A stretch of 64,000 nucleotides of DNA from Promerops cafer (Eukaryota; Chordata; Aves; Passeriformes; Nectariniidae). The notes under the pieces were generated by a model. That model was not told where the DNA came from, searched no databases, and was given only the letters and a program-made list of their open reading frames with translations. Position numbers and translations under genes: made by a program. Positions within the stretch are counted from its first letter, which is position 1. Every line of letters starts with the position of its first letter. Below are positions 11,866 to 24,713 of this stretch, piece by piece. Location of the stretch: the NCBI GenBank assembly GCA_013398275.1, contig VZSE01010145.1, positions 372,001 through 436,000 on the forward strand, read 5' to 3'.

Positions 11866-14800
11866 TGAGGTAAAATGGAAAGCAGTCGTCCAGAGGAAGA
11901 ACAAAAGGAATGAAACTCTAGTTACCAATCTATACTATTCACACAAAGACTCAACATAAATGGAAACTGAAGATGAAGAACTCTGTATCAGCTCATCCTT
12001 TGAACCTCAGTAGGAGTAATTATTTCTTTAAAGTCTGGATTTTTCTTTTTTTCTCTCCCATTCTTTCTTTAGATCTTCTTGTTTTGTTTTTACACTTGAA
12101 GGAAAAAAAAAAAAAGAAAAGAAGCTATAACAATTCATTCCTGTCCATGGGGAATAGCACACAGTTCATAGACCAAGGAACTGTATTACTACATTAGTGC
12201 TGAAACCCACCAAATGAATTAAATAAGTACTTGAAATGAAATAAATAAGGTACAACTTGCTACAAGGTTTCTAAAGAAGAAACCTTGCACCCAGCAGTGA
12301 CTTTGAAGTTTTACTACTTCTTTTTTTTTTTTTTTTTTTTGGTATTGTTATTGGTATTCTGTGCTGATGTGCTGGTGTTCAGTCCATGACCTCTGTGCAG
12401 TTCCTTGAGGATGTCAGAGATCTGAGAGCCATTGTTGTGCATGTGTTCATTAGGCATAAAGAAAAAGGTACTAATCTAAATGCAACAGAATGGCAAAGCT
12501 CCCCAGATTCTGTTGTTGTTGCTGTTAAGGACAGAACTGGTAAATTTCTGTCCTCTCTTTTTGCAGAGTAAAATTAAACATCTCTGCTGAAGTACTTTGC
12601 TGAAAAATTTAGTAACCAGCTGTATTTTGGGGGACTGATAGCAATAATGTTAAAAAAACCCCATATAAATGAAGAGACCCCCTACTAAAATATAATAGTT
12701 TTGATCCTGCTCTTACAAAAGTCCGTTTCAAAACTAAAACCATTTTAGGAAAACACAGACTGGACCTAACTCTTCTTCATGTTTGTAATGACACTCTCCG
12801 AACTGCTTTGCAAATATGCAGTGTTACACAGTAACTTACCTGCAAAAAGTTCCTAGAAATAGTCGTGCAGGACTGTTATTCTGCTAATTGTCTTGTAGTG
12901 CAATTGGCCTCACAACTCCATTTTTGTTGGACATCATATTCACAAAAAATGATGGACATCGTGTGCCTCAAAGGATTTAGAATGTAAGTGGATATGACAA
13001 ACAGAGGGAGTATGATTATCCCTAGATTGTAGTTACAAATGTGAGCTACAGAGAGAGAAAGAGAGATTCTCCCCTGCAGAACAAGGAGTGAGATCACCTT
13101 GGGGGTATTTAGGTGTGTCTGTGGTTCACACTGAAATAGGCTTAGGAAATTTTAGATTTAGAGGCAGAAAGAGGTCACTGTGCCCTGTATCCTGTCTTTG
13201 CCATGTGAGCTTACTCATAGGTCTGTTGGAGTGCCCTGGCTCCCAAACAAACCACAGTCCTTTGGTTTGGAGAGTTTTCTGCTAATTAAGGGAAATTTCG
13301 TTAAATTTTCGAACTGTGAGATGCAGCATAAGCACTGATATTTTTATATCTGTCTAGCTCAGTGTCTCCTAATTCCTTTGGATGCACTTATTTCTTATGT
13401 TGCTCATTAAGAAAATAATCCCAATTACTCAATGTAAAGAAATGCAGAGGAAGTGTGGGGCTTCAGTAGAATTTACTTGAACAGAAGGTAGGAAACATTA
13501 GTATCGATGCATTCCAGGACTTGCTAGCAAAGCACAACTAAATTTAGCAGCCAGAGATATTGATTTGATTAAAAATTGTTTTAAGACTTGTAAATGTCAC
13601 TGGAACTTAGCAAAATGAACATTATTAAATCCTTCTGGTGATGGGGAAAACTAACAAAGGGATTTACAGTGGTTTCTGTAATTAATTGCTCTGTCATGAT
13701 TTATATTAACTTACGGTACAACTCCATTAGCTCAGACCTGTCATCTCTGCTCAAGGAACCACCAAGTAATCACTACCACATTAAAGAATAAATTAGTTTT
13801 TGGCTTGGAGCCTAGTTGTAGAATGTTCCATTTGTGTCTGCTGTAGACATATGTACCTAATAAAGTTGGGAAGAATGAGTTAAACTATGTATATATCAAT
13901 GTCGGCTGGCTGTGTTTTAGAGATGATATGATCAGCATTGTTCATTAGGCCTAATGAATCATTTCATTTCTGTTGCTTGCCTCCTGTTTTGGTGAACACC
14001 TTTGGATGAACTATGAAGCAGGAGGTGATTGAAAATAGGTAGGTCTCCTGAGATCCTCCTTCCTTCACATTCTGCGACCTGTGGTTGTAGTAATAACTTC
14101 ATATGGTTTTTGTTAACACTTCATTACCCCAGACTTGGATAAATTATCCTCCTGCTTCTTCCCCAGTTGCAGACACACGGGTGAAGCCAAAGTCTTAGCT
14201 ACTACTTACAGTAGATTATGGGATTTGTGAGGTTCTATCAAATTATCTCTGGCTTTGATGGTTTGAAGATGTTTTAAGTGGTTTTTCTGTTAGTGTGTTA
14301 AGGCTTGCCCAAGAAGTTGTTTTACATTTCCACATATGCTGTAATGTTCTTAGGAGCCTGCAAGTGAAGTTTTCAACCAATGTATCTTTTTTTCCCCCGG
14401 GTCCTGGATAAATCCCCTCGAGGCATATCAGCACGGGGCACTTTGAACACCAGGCTGGCTGTTGCACTGAAGTGTCATGTGCTTAAACAAGCGTTGTGGG
14501 CAGACTTCATGACTTGTGAATGTGCATCACGTGTAACACCTCAAAGGGCTTGTTGTGCATTTGAAGCTTTTAGTCCTTCAACAAGCTACTGAAATTAAAA
14601 ATGTGTCGTTTATTAGCTCTGTTGTTCAAACCAGCACATTATCCCTTCCCTTTAACCAACAATGGAAACCACACTGACAGCCTTGCTTAGTTTTATTGTT
14701 GCCTACTATTTATGGGGTGTTGCATAGGTCTCGGTTCTCCTTCCTGACCTCAGTGAGAATGTTGCCCTTGGAGCTAAAATAAGGCCATGTGTGTCAAAAC

Positions 14801-14894
14801 CCTAATGAAAAATCCAGACAGGTCTTAGCTGATCTTGTAGCTAGGAAAAATTTGAACTTTGGTTGCTCAAGAAGACCTAACAGGCCTGCAAGCA
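11866..14894. other. Unannotated AT-rich DNA with a T20 tract
   Basis: No gene recognised. A 20-base T run lies at 12321-12340 and an interrupted A run at about 12103-12119. The interval 13560-13800 has a low-complexity-free, AT-rich texture with clustered homeodomain-type motifs (described in the findings) and could be a conserved non-coding element. Confidence 0.45.
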
Positions 14895-15173
14895 AGCAAG
14901 ACCCAAGACAAAGGGGAATGGCTTGAAACTGAAGGAGAGAGATTAGATTGGATTGGAGATTGGGAAGAAATTCTTCCTTGTCCGGTGATGAGGCCCTGGC
15001 ACAGGTTTCCCAGGGAAGTCACGGATGCCTCATCCCTGGAAGTGTTCAAGGCCAGTCTGGATGAGGCTCTGAACAACATGGTCTAATGAAATGTGTTCCT
15101 GCCCATTGCAGGGGGTTGGAACAGGATGGTCTTTAAAGTCCCTTCCAACACAGACCATTCTGTGATTTCATGA
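14895..15173 (+). repeat. CR1 LINE 3' end, plus strand
   Basis: CR1 blocks appear in order: 'gacaaaggggaatggcttga', 'gaagaaattcttccttgt', 'gatgaggccctggcacaggt', 'catccctggaagtgttcaag', 'ttgcagggggttggaac', 'ggtctttaaagtcccttcca', ending in 'accattctgtgatttcatga'. The copy starts further 5' than the one near 8.1 kb and is more diverged (for example 'gggaagtcacggatgcctca' where others read 'gagaagctgtggctgcccca'). It has no coding capacity. The 70-75-codon frames over it are artefacts. Confidence 0.93.
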
Positions 15174-18100
15174 ATATGCACAAGCTTAGGAGTGGGAGAT
15201 GAGTCAGTGTGGCATCCCAAGCAGAGGGAATAAGTTGGCCATGCAGTAGAGTGATGGCTATTAAATGGATATTTTGATGAAGTGTCCTGGACACACAAGT
15301 GATGGCTTGGAGTGATGTCGCATTCCTCCTGTCAGCTGCAACTTGAGATAGTTACAGCTGCAGCAGGGTCAGATGCAGAGCACACAGACACCGAGAGTGC
15401 TTCTAAAATATATGGTGTTTTTGCAGGTCCTACTGGACACTGATTCTAAGTAATTTCAAACAATTACCATATAAATGGTAATTTCCTGGTGTACCAGAGA
15501 AAAAGTCAAAGCCATGCCTGGCATGTTCACAGAAGTGGCCAAGGCACAGATTTTTGTGAGCCCTCCATCTGCTGATGCCAGCACAAGGACAGGAAGGAGT
15601 GTGAGTTTCAAACCTCCTTTCTATGAAGGGCTCTGTGCCACTCCCCACTGTTTTGGGTAGAGAGCTACAGTAAAACTCAAACTTCTTTTAAAATCTGTGA
15701 GTTTACCAGATCTCTTGGCACGATGACTGCTGTGCCTTTCTTTGAATGCCACAGCACAAGCATTAGGTTCAGTGGCAAGAGACACTGTCATTTCTAGTGT
15801 CCCAGACTGCTAATCTTTAAATATTGTTGTATCAGCCAGCTCTTTTCTACACATGCCATCATGACTGGCACTGCCAATCTACTATTTATGTGGATTATGT
15901 TCAAACCATCTGTTTTAAAATAATAGTAACGATCTCTTGAATAGAAATATGTGTGCTGACGTAAAGTACAGGGCAATGCTAGGGAAGTATTACAAAATGG
16001 ATGGACGTTAATTTGTAAATGTTCAGTGATGGAAGAGATATATATCTATTAAGTAGTCCCCGGAGAATGAGAAAAACAGGCCAATAACGCCCCCCTGTTA
16101 TTTTGCTGGACATAACTTGGACCAGAGTTTGTTCCAGTGTTTAGAGACAAGCCTAGTTTTATTTTTCAGTTCAGACCCAGTGGGAGTTATTCAAAATGGT
16201 GCAGTTGTGATTCCAATACTCCCCCCCAAACTTGCAGAAAGTACAGATCACTATCCAAACTTTGTGGTTTGGTCTCACATTTCTTATGCAAGTTTTCAAA
16301 ATTAGCCATGAAATGAGGTAGTGCTTTTGTGCAAACTTGATGGAAAAATGGGAGGTAGAAAATCTCAAGAGAATATCAGTTTTCAGGATATTTCAGTATG
16401 TTCTGAATTCCGTGGGAATAGAAAATCTGTGACAATAGCTTTTCTTTTAAATATCAGTCTAAACCTCTAGCTTTAAATCTAGTCTTCTAGACTTCTGGCT
16501 CAGACCCATCACAAAATATTTTAGCGCTTCCCTTTCTTGTGCCAGGCAAAATCAGGCGCTGTTGTCTAATTTGCATTTCCAAAGAACCCATAACTGCAGT
16601 CTCTCCAGTGAGTGTTGAAGTGCAGAGACTACAAAACCATTTTTAAAATATATTTTATTTTACAAGCCTCAGAGAATATAATGATCTGGTTTAGGTCAGT
16701 TCTTACTTTATGTGAACATGCTCATTTCTTAAGTCAACATGGTTCTTGGCTCTATTTTTTTTTTCTGAAGCTTTGCTGTTTAGGTTTGAGAACATATTTG
16801 CCAAGCCAGTGTCAAATGTGATCATAACAAGCCAAGGGGGTATATTCTCTTGTCAGATACCTTCCAGTAACATCAGAGCACTTCCCACTTTCAGGTCAAG
16901 GGAATCTTTACTTGAAGAGGGACTAAATAATGGCCACAGGCTTTGTCTGGGCTAATTTATAATCTTTCAGGCTGTCTTACTAGCAAGAACAAAAAAATCC
17001 CAGTGAGTTATCAATGCACACACCTGTTGTACCTATTGCTCTTGAAAACAAGAGATATAGTTTATTTTCTGGGATTCTGTTGCATTATTTTACTGGTTCA
17101 AAGTTTTGTTGGATTCTCTCCCTCTGCTCCAGTTCCAGATTAGTTACTGGTAGTGACTGCACACACTGTTGAATTTCGTGTATCCAGCAGTAAAACGTCC
17201 AAGTGTGTGATATTTGCATTATCAGAAGTGTAGTTAGATGTGACTATAAAAGCTTTTGCCCCTTTCAGAAATGGCAGTGCATGAGCCTTGGCAAGGCAGA
17301 AGCAAAAGAACATATAATCTTATTGCTTTCACATTCATATTTTAGTGTATGCAGGAATTGTTCTTGCAGGCAGAATAATTGATACTAATGTTGTTATTAT
17401 AAATTATTATTCTGCAATCATTGCCTTCTAAGAATGGGCTGATGATTTATGCTTTCCATATAAGCATGGGTTTCTTTAAATGGAAAACAATCAAAGTCCA
17501 TCAGGTTTTGAACATATAAATTTAATCACTCATCACGCAGTAATTGATAATCTCATACATAAATATGTCATATTACCTATTCAAAGATGCAAATCACCAA
17601 AATTGCCAAAAGGAATAGAGTCCACACTTGGGGTCTAAAGGATTAATCAACATTTTACATATATTCCTCAATGATCCTGCAGACCAATAAAATCCTTGGC
17701 CATGACCTGACACCAGGTCCTTTTCTCTCTAGAGATTGCTCAATAGCAGCTTAATAGTTTTGTTACATGATATAAAATATATTATAGGTTTTGCAAATGC
17801 TAGCTCTCTACTAAGACCAGCACTCTAATAGCTCAGAGATTGTGTTGCCACTTGCCCAGAGCTCTGTCTTCTCTTTCAATCCCTTCATGAAATGATGTTG
17901 TGTCTCCACCTTGCTCATTTTGTTCATAAAACAGGCTTTATTCCTGAGAATAAAATAAAATCCCTATGTAATCTCAATGCATTCCCTTTGCCACCCCTTT
18001 TTCCTCAACTGTTTCTCCTGTTCTAGTTAACAACCAGAGACAATTTACCTCCCTTATTAACTCAGTGGATCTATTAAGTGTCTAAGCTTGATCTGAGGAG

Positions 18101-19899
18101 CTCAGCAGCTACAAAGCTTGGGGTCATGGTGCAAAATTTCAGAATAGCACTTGGCTCAGCGCAGAGCGCTTTGGACAGCAGCATTTCCAGCAGCAGTGTT
18201 GAGTATCACTACAGCACACCACTCCAGTGCATCAACAGCACCTCTGGTGCTCAGTTTGGCTCAGGGTCTTGTAAAACTTTCTGTTGCACAGCCTGGGTAA
18301 CCTCGCTGCTTTACCACCTCCAGCCACTGGTCCATCTTTGTTAGCACAGGTTCTCTCTCCAGGGGCTTGAATTACTTATTGCCCAGACTCAGACACTGCT
18401 GCCGTGTTCTAGCCCTTAAGTATTTCTTTGTGCTGAGTAACCTGATTTCTGGAAGTGTCACTATCTGTCAATACTTCAGCTAGACTAGTCCTTTGCTCTG
18501 AGAAGACAGCAGCTCTCTGCAAAGAGGGCTGTGAATCAAATTAGCAAAAACAACTGGGATCAAATGCTGAGATCCCAGCCTTTCCAAACATTGAACTAAA
18601 CAGGGAACAAAAGCTGTAAATCATGCAGCTACTCCTGAGCTTTGTGAAGGTATTTCTGCAGTGATCTACCATAGCCTGTCAGATCAGATATTTTTGGACT
18701 TGATCTTGGAAAAATGAACTTAAAAAAATTTATAGTAATCTAGGATAGAAGCCTAAAACTAAAATAACTGGGAACGCTGTGGCAAGGAGCCCTTTTAATG
18801 GTGTGTTTTAAATTGCTTTATATGGATAATCTTTGGCTGGTAGAAGACAAGGGGGAAAAAAGTTGATACTGAGAGGCTTGTACAGAACCAAAGCACAGAA
18901 CCTCTGTAGAGCAGCTCAAGGGAAAAAGAAGAAGCAAAAAAAAAAGGAAAAATAAATCTTCAGGTGGTTTGGCAAGTGATCTGGAAGTAAAACTGTGGCA
19001 AAATTACATGAGATGAAGTCTGGAGGACTGGAGGGAAATCAACAAGTGGTTGTGCCCTTCCAAAGCAGCAGCAAACACAGAGACAATGGTACTGGGAAAA
19101 GTCATAATAAGTTTGAGAGTCTGCGACTGCTTCTGCTGCGTGGAAAGTAGGAGCTGTCTGGGAAAGGGGTCTGCGAACAAAGAGTAAAGGGTGATGTAGC
19201 CAGCAAAGATAAACTGACACTTAGGGTGTTGTGGAAACCACTGCACCCAACAGGCTGCAGCAGACTGGGAAATAGCTCTGTGATGATCAGGCTGCATCCA
19301 GGACTCAGAAAGAAGCGGATAATTGTTTTTGGAAATACACAGCAAAACTGTGCATGCTACCTAGGAGGTACTTCTGGAGGAGGGGTGGAGTGTACTGTGG
19401 TTCCAGGAGCTCAGTTTTCCTCACTAAATGCTGATCTGGTGGAACCCCCCAGACACAGCTTGGATCCATGAGGGAACGGGCAAGGTTCCCCTGCCTCAGG
19501 GGTGCAGTGTGTGTGTATGTGCACCAGCACCCCTGTGACAGGTGACAGAGGAAGATGGGACTGTCTGAGCAAAATGAACATGCAGTGCTGTCAAGTTATT
19601 CCCTCCATCGGCATGTGCAGTTCTTCCTTACTGCTTTTATTAAAAATGAATGCATTTTTGACTGGCAGAAGAATCAGTGCTGTATATGCTGCAGCACCAG
19701 TGGTTTTGGTGTGCAGTATCACTAGGTAACCAACGTAAAAATTTCAAGGCCAATTGAAAAGTCGTGAGTGTTTACAGAATTGGTTAGCTGGGGATTTTTG
19801 TGGATTTGTCTTGTTTTGTGCGTGCTTTTCAAAATACTTGCAGGTTAAACATGCAAGCCTTTTGGTGTTTTCAGAAACCCAACTCCAGCTCTCAGGGCT
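15174..19899. other. Unannotated AT-rich single-copy DNA
   Basis: No gene or repeat family recognised. Opposite-strand overlapping frames at about 19.0-19.35 kb (86 and 113 codons minus, 81 codons plus) have no domain and are best explained as chance. Confidence 0.55.
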
Positions 19900-21800
19900 T
19901 GAAGTTTTGCAGCATCAAAAGAATTGTCAGCAAAGTTTGTGCCATTTTTGGGTATGTTTCCGCCTGCCTCTGCCATCATTCCCTGGGGTTCAGGGCTCAC
20001 AGAGGCTTGTGGTGGCCAGCTGAGCTTTGTCATGGCCATGGCAGGGGTGGCAGGCTCTGGTGGCAGCTCCACACCAACCCTCCTGGGTCCTGCGTCTGCG
20101 CCAGGCATCATCTCACTGACTGATGTGCAGATCACCACTTTGCCCAGCTTCCTTGGGAAGATAGTAATGCAGCTTCTGAAACCAGCTTTTGGTCTTGTTT
20201 ATTCTTTTTCCTCTGTGTTACAGTAAGAATGAGTGGACTCAAGTGCCTCATATTGCCTGTCCCCTTTTTTGCAGCCGCACAGTTCTGGCAGGGCACTGTT
20301 CTCAGCCCCCCGCAAACTGCTGTAGCATCAGGCCTGTTTTTCTCTCAAGTACCAGCAATGGCTTGTCCCTTTCTCTGTCTCCTGGCCAGCAAAGACACAG
20401 TTTCTGCTGTCTCCTGTCTCCTGCCAGCTCAGTTTTTACTGCAGGGCTCCCTTGGCTTGGGCAGCTCTGAGCTCTCCTTTGGCTGTCTCCCCTGGGCTGG
20501 GCTGTGTTCCAGCACTGCCCGGCCCCAAGGCAGCTCCAGACGTGGGCAGAGAGTCCAGGGAAGGATGTGTGGGCACAGCCACCCTGTCTGTGTGTCCTCA
20601 GGGAGGATGGGGAGCCAGAGGTGTGCCTCTGAGTCACCATGTCCCCCGGGCTGCTGGGGCTGGCACGGCTTAGTCACTGCTGCTGCCTGGGGCTGTGCTG
20701 TGGCCCTTCTGCTGCCAGCGACACCCGTGGCTGCCTGTCCCAGCAAGAGTCGTGCCCTCCTGCATCGTGCCTCTGACTTGCGCCACACAGCCCTGCCCGG
20801 CCAGGTCATCTCTGGGAAGAACAAGTTGACCAGGTCCCACTGTGCTGCCCAAGCCCTCCTTGGTCTTCAGCAGAGGGAACCTGGCCTCAGCTGCCTTTAT
20901 GAGTCTCCTGTATGTCGTGCTACAAGCCTATCTTGTCAGGAAACTTGTAGCAAGCCGTGGGAGAATTTGGCAGAGGATACTGGAGTGGAAAATATTAACA
21001 GCCTGTAAGAAAGTCTGGCTTGTGCTGCTGCAGGGAAATTGGCAACTGGCGGGGGTACAATTAGTGTAGGGAACTCCTGAGCTGCTGTGCGCGGGGCTGC
21101 GATGGCAGTGTGCACGGGCATGGGAGGAACTGCAGCACAGCATGGACTTCGTGAGCCCCCTGAGACGCTGGCCAGAGCCAAGCTGCAGGAGTGTTTCTCT
21201 GGTCCAAAAAAAGTCACCTTGGAAAAAAAAAGAGAAAGTAAACAGAGGGGAAAAAAAGAGAAAGAAAGAAAGTGAGAGCAAGCTCAGTTCTGTAAAGATG
21301 GCACCTTTTGGAAACTGTGTTGTCAAACTGGCACTGAATGGTCACACTAAATGTAACACTGTTCCTCTCCCACCCCTGGCGTGCTCAGCATGTTCAAAGG
21401 GTGATTTTCAGAGGCGTTTGGCTCTGGCCTAATCCTGCTTCTACTGACGCCTTGGGGAATTTTCAAAGGAATTTTTTTAGGTGGATGTTACACCAGCACA
21501 GCGCATTTCTAAAGAACCCCCCTCAGAATCAATCAGACCATATAGCATCCATTAAAGCAGTGCCAGTGGAGTTCACTGGGCTCAGTGTGGCAGTGCCTGT
21601 GGTACTGTTACCTGTCCACCTGGCTGGCTGTGGCTGTGGCACTGCCCTCCTCAGCCCTGTCCCCTGCCCCTGCTGTCACCTCCCAGCGGTGGCACTGCCC
21701 TCCTCAGCCCTGTCCCCTGCCCCTGCTGCCACCTCCCAGTGGTGGCCCTGGCACAAAGGTCTTTGCCCTGTCTCCACGCCCAGCAGCCAAAGGAGGAAGA
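19900..21800. other. GC-rich, CpG-poor block
   Basis: Base composition rises sharply here, but CpG is scarce and TpG/CpA common, unlike the CpG island at 40.1 kb. This is what long-methylated GC-rich DNA looks like. It holds the longest open frame in the window (260 codons including the stop, plus strand, 20229-21008), yet long frames are also open on the minus strand across the same bases (112 and 131 codons). The predicted products are Ala/Ser/Cys/Leu-rich with no domain. I therefore read the frames as composition artefacts. A non-coding transcript cannot be excluded. Confidence 0.45.
21636..21754 (+). repeat. 53-bp tandem repeat, about 2.2 copies
   Basis: The unit starting 'gtggcactgccctcctcagc' at 21636 recurs at 21689, and a partial third copy starts at 21742 ('gtggccctggcac'). 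The first two units differ at only two positions (tgtcacc/tgccacc and cagcg/cagtg). The unit is C-rich on the plus strand. Confidence 0.9.
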
Positions 21801-23378
21801 TGGCCTTTTCCTTGAATGCCCCGAGCTGCTGGGGGCGAGGAGCACCTACCCTGCAGGCTCTTTGTTGGCTGGTGACCTTTGCTGGGGTAGGGGGAATGTC
21901 TGACAGCAATGGCAACAGCTTCACTTGCATCCAGGCCAAAAGTAATGGTGATCATTTTTTTCCTATGGCACTGTGCTGAGGAAGAACTTAGCTGTTGCTG
22001 GTCAGGTCTGACCACCATCAGCAGACTGCTTCTAGAAGAGAGAGCGATGCAGAGTCAGGTATTTGGACTTCTTGAAAAATTGAGGAATCTGATAAAAAAT
22101 ATCCAAGCTTGGTCTAATCTTTTCTCCCTCCAAAGCCAGATGCTGCCAATATATACCAAACGTAGAAGTCAAATAGTTTACTTATTTGGCTCTTTTCATT
22201 TTGTTACACATCTATTTCAGTTACTAAAGTTTTTGCTGGGCTTGGGAAATCTGTCTGGCATTCCTTACTCCTGAAAAAATTCTTGTGTCTTCTATGCAGC
22301 AAAGACAGACTGAGGGAGGTGCTCAGGCAAACTGAGATTGTCTTAAAAGTCTACAAGACACTTGAGTATTTTGCTGAGAAAAATGAAGGCCAAGAAGAAA
22401 CATTTTTCTTTTCAAGCCATCCCATCAGGATGTCTAATACCAAGGGGGAAAAGGAACTACTTAAGCCAACACACAAAGTTAGTGCCCAGGCAGGTGACAT
22501 AAACTGGCTTAAGTGCTTGAAAGAAACATGAGGAGGACAAAAAGGCAGAAAGAGGCTTGTGAGTGCTAATAATCAGAGTAACCTGGAATTGCTGTGCTGT
22601 TGAACACTTGGGGCTGCTGGGATTGGTTGGAGTGCAGTGTAGGGCAGTGTCCAGCAGCTTGACAAAGGATGCCAGTCCCAACACCTTTTGAAGAAAAGGT
22701 TTTGTATCTTTCCTGTCTGACATTTTGTTGCTCTGAGGAAGCTCTTTTTTTCTCCTTTGGCCAAAGCAATTCGGCCATTTCTGGTTAAGTGCAAGAAATA
22801 CGTGATACTGTAAAATTCACCACTTTGTTAGGCACCCCCCTCTCGCCCTCCATACTGTGTCTAGGTGTGATTCAGTAGATAAGACCTGGATGGTGAAATC
22901 CCTGCATTTTTTGTTTGTTTTACATTTAAGATGTAAGTATTTTAAGTAGCTGGTTTTGATTTATTTACATTTTTTAATTAAAAGAAAATTACAGATAAAA
23001 GATGCTATAGCAATCATCTTCCTACAAAAGCAAAATATTGCAATGTAATTAAAAGGACTCCTCAAATCATAATTAGATTTGAAATTTAATTATGACTAGA
23101 ATACTTCATCCCTGTGCACAACTGACACCTTATTGATACATAACCTTTATTGTAATTTTATTACATTTTGGCTGAGATCTTAATCTATGGACTAAATAAG
23201 ATCATCAGATTTCTCTGAAGGCTTAGATTTAGGTGAAGAGAGCAGCATGTTGTTTTCTTCTGCATATTATAGCAGAGTTTTGTACTTGTGCATTTCTTCA
23301 CTTGGGGTTCAGCTCCCCCAGACAAAGAGAATTGGCTCTTGGTGTTCCATAATTGCAATACTTTGCTCTCAGCTATAA

Positions 23379-23379
<1 letters not shown>
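21801..23379. other. Unannotated DNA with a purine tract upstream
   Basis: No gene recognised. A purine-rich run (A/G, mostly 21221-21284) lies just upstream inside the GC-rich block. From about 22.9 kb the sequence becomes strongly AT-rich. Confidence 0.45.
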
Positions 23380-23410
<31 letters not shown>

Positions 23411-23411
23411 N
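23380..23411 (+). repeat. A31 homopolymer ending in an N
   Basis: Thirty-one consecutive A bases (23380-23410) are followed by a single N at 23411. No polyadenylation signal or recognisable retrogene lies immediately upstream. The N suggests the true run length was not resolved. The frames that cross it on both strands are meaningless. Confidence 0.9.
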
Positions 23412-24320
23412 TGCCAGCTGAGATAAAACTGGTTGAGGTCTTTTTCCATCCAACTTGGTCCCATTTGGTTGGCTGCCTCCTGTGGCTAAATCTGATTGTC
23501 ACAGTATGTCTGCATCTGCTCCACACACATTTTTCCTTCTCAAATTCTGTCAAATCCACTTCCTGTAACCATCTCTGTAGATGAGATCTCAAGAGCATTG
23601 CACAGTGTTGAGTAGATCACTCTCAGGTTGTGTTTGTCTTCTGGTTCTGCTCAGAATTTTATCCATATTAAAGATCGTTCTTCTGTTAGTGATTGAAGCA
23701 GAAATGAGGGCCCTGGAAATCAGTCAGATGTCCAGTTGGGGCAACTGAAAACACAACATGAAAGAATATCTCTGCTCATCAGTGAAATAGTCCCATTGAG
23801 GATCCCTGGATCTCAGTAGCTCCAGAAGGAAAAAAAAAGCTGTTCAGTTGAAGAGACTGTAGTCCTAGTGTGTGTCTCCAGTTCTTCACTAAAAACTTAC
23901 AATTTGTTTTAACATTCTTTTCAATCAGCTTTTGAGTTGACGTTTATTCTGCTTTTATAGAGGAGTTATGTTCATTTGAATAGAAAGTACTGGAAGTGCC
24001 TATCAAAGAATATCAAGCTGCAAACTTTGGAGTAAATATACGTGCATATTCATCGAGCAACCAACACCATCTAAACATGTCTGCAACACATGAAGTAAAA
24101 TGAGGTTGATTGATAGGCTGAAAATTATCAGCCTTTCTCCCTCAGCTGAATTTGGTACAGATTAAGAGAGTCTGGAGACAAAAAGCATGGCTGACCATCT
24201 GTTTAGGTCATACCATGTTCATTGGATGGTGCCTGAGGTTTGCTGTCATGTAGAAAGACACCCCTGTGCTGGGTCTGGAGGGGCAGCCATAATCATGGAG
24301 ACATGGAAGCATGGCCCTCA

Positions 24321-24713
24321 GTCAGGCTGAGAGTTGGGATTGCTCAGCTTGGAGAAGAGAAGGCTTGGGGTGACCTAATTGCCCCTTGCAGTGCCTGAAG
24401 GGAGCCTGCAAGAGCAGTGGAGAGGGACTATTGACAAGAGCCTGGAGTGACAGGAAAAGGGGGAATGGCTTCACACTGGCAGAGAGGGGGTTTGGATTGC
24501 ATATTAGGAAAAACTTCTTTCCCATGAGGGTGGTGAGACAATGGAACAGGCTGCTCAGAGAATTTTGGCTGCTCCATCCCTGGAAATGTTCAAGGTCAGG
24601 CTGGATGGGGCTTGGAGCAACCTGGTCTAGTGGAAGGTGTCCCTGCCCAGGGCAGGGGGTTGGAGTGAGGTGGTCTTTAAGGTCTCTTCCAACCCAGACC
24701 ATTCTATGATTCA
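24321..24713 (+). repeat. CR1 LINE 3' end, longest copy, plus strand
   Basis: This copy reaches further 5' than the others: 'gtcaggctgagagttgggat', 'cagcttggagaagagaaggc', 'cagtgcctgaagggagcctg', 'gagtgacaggaaaagggg', then the shared 'cccatgagggtggtgaga', 'ccatccctggaaatgttcaa', 'ggctggatggggcttggagc', 'ggaaggtgtccctgcccagg', 'ttccaacccagaccattc' and 'tatgattc'. All of this is 3' untranslated or terminal CR1 sequence. The 107-codon plus and 137-codon minus frames here come from the repeat. Confidence 0.97.

Noticed and set aside
12838..12865. Perfect minus-strand splice donor (CAG|GTAAGT reading leftwards)
   Set aside because: Possible upstream acceptors have poor pyrimidine tracts, and no plausible exon could be drawn.
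20229..21008. Longest open frame in the window (plus strand), with a pyrimidine-rich acceptor-like site just upstream at about 20223
   Set aside because: It lies in GC-rich DNA where stop codons are rare. Frames are also open on the other strand, the product has no domain and a biased composition, and there are no supporting splice sites downstream.
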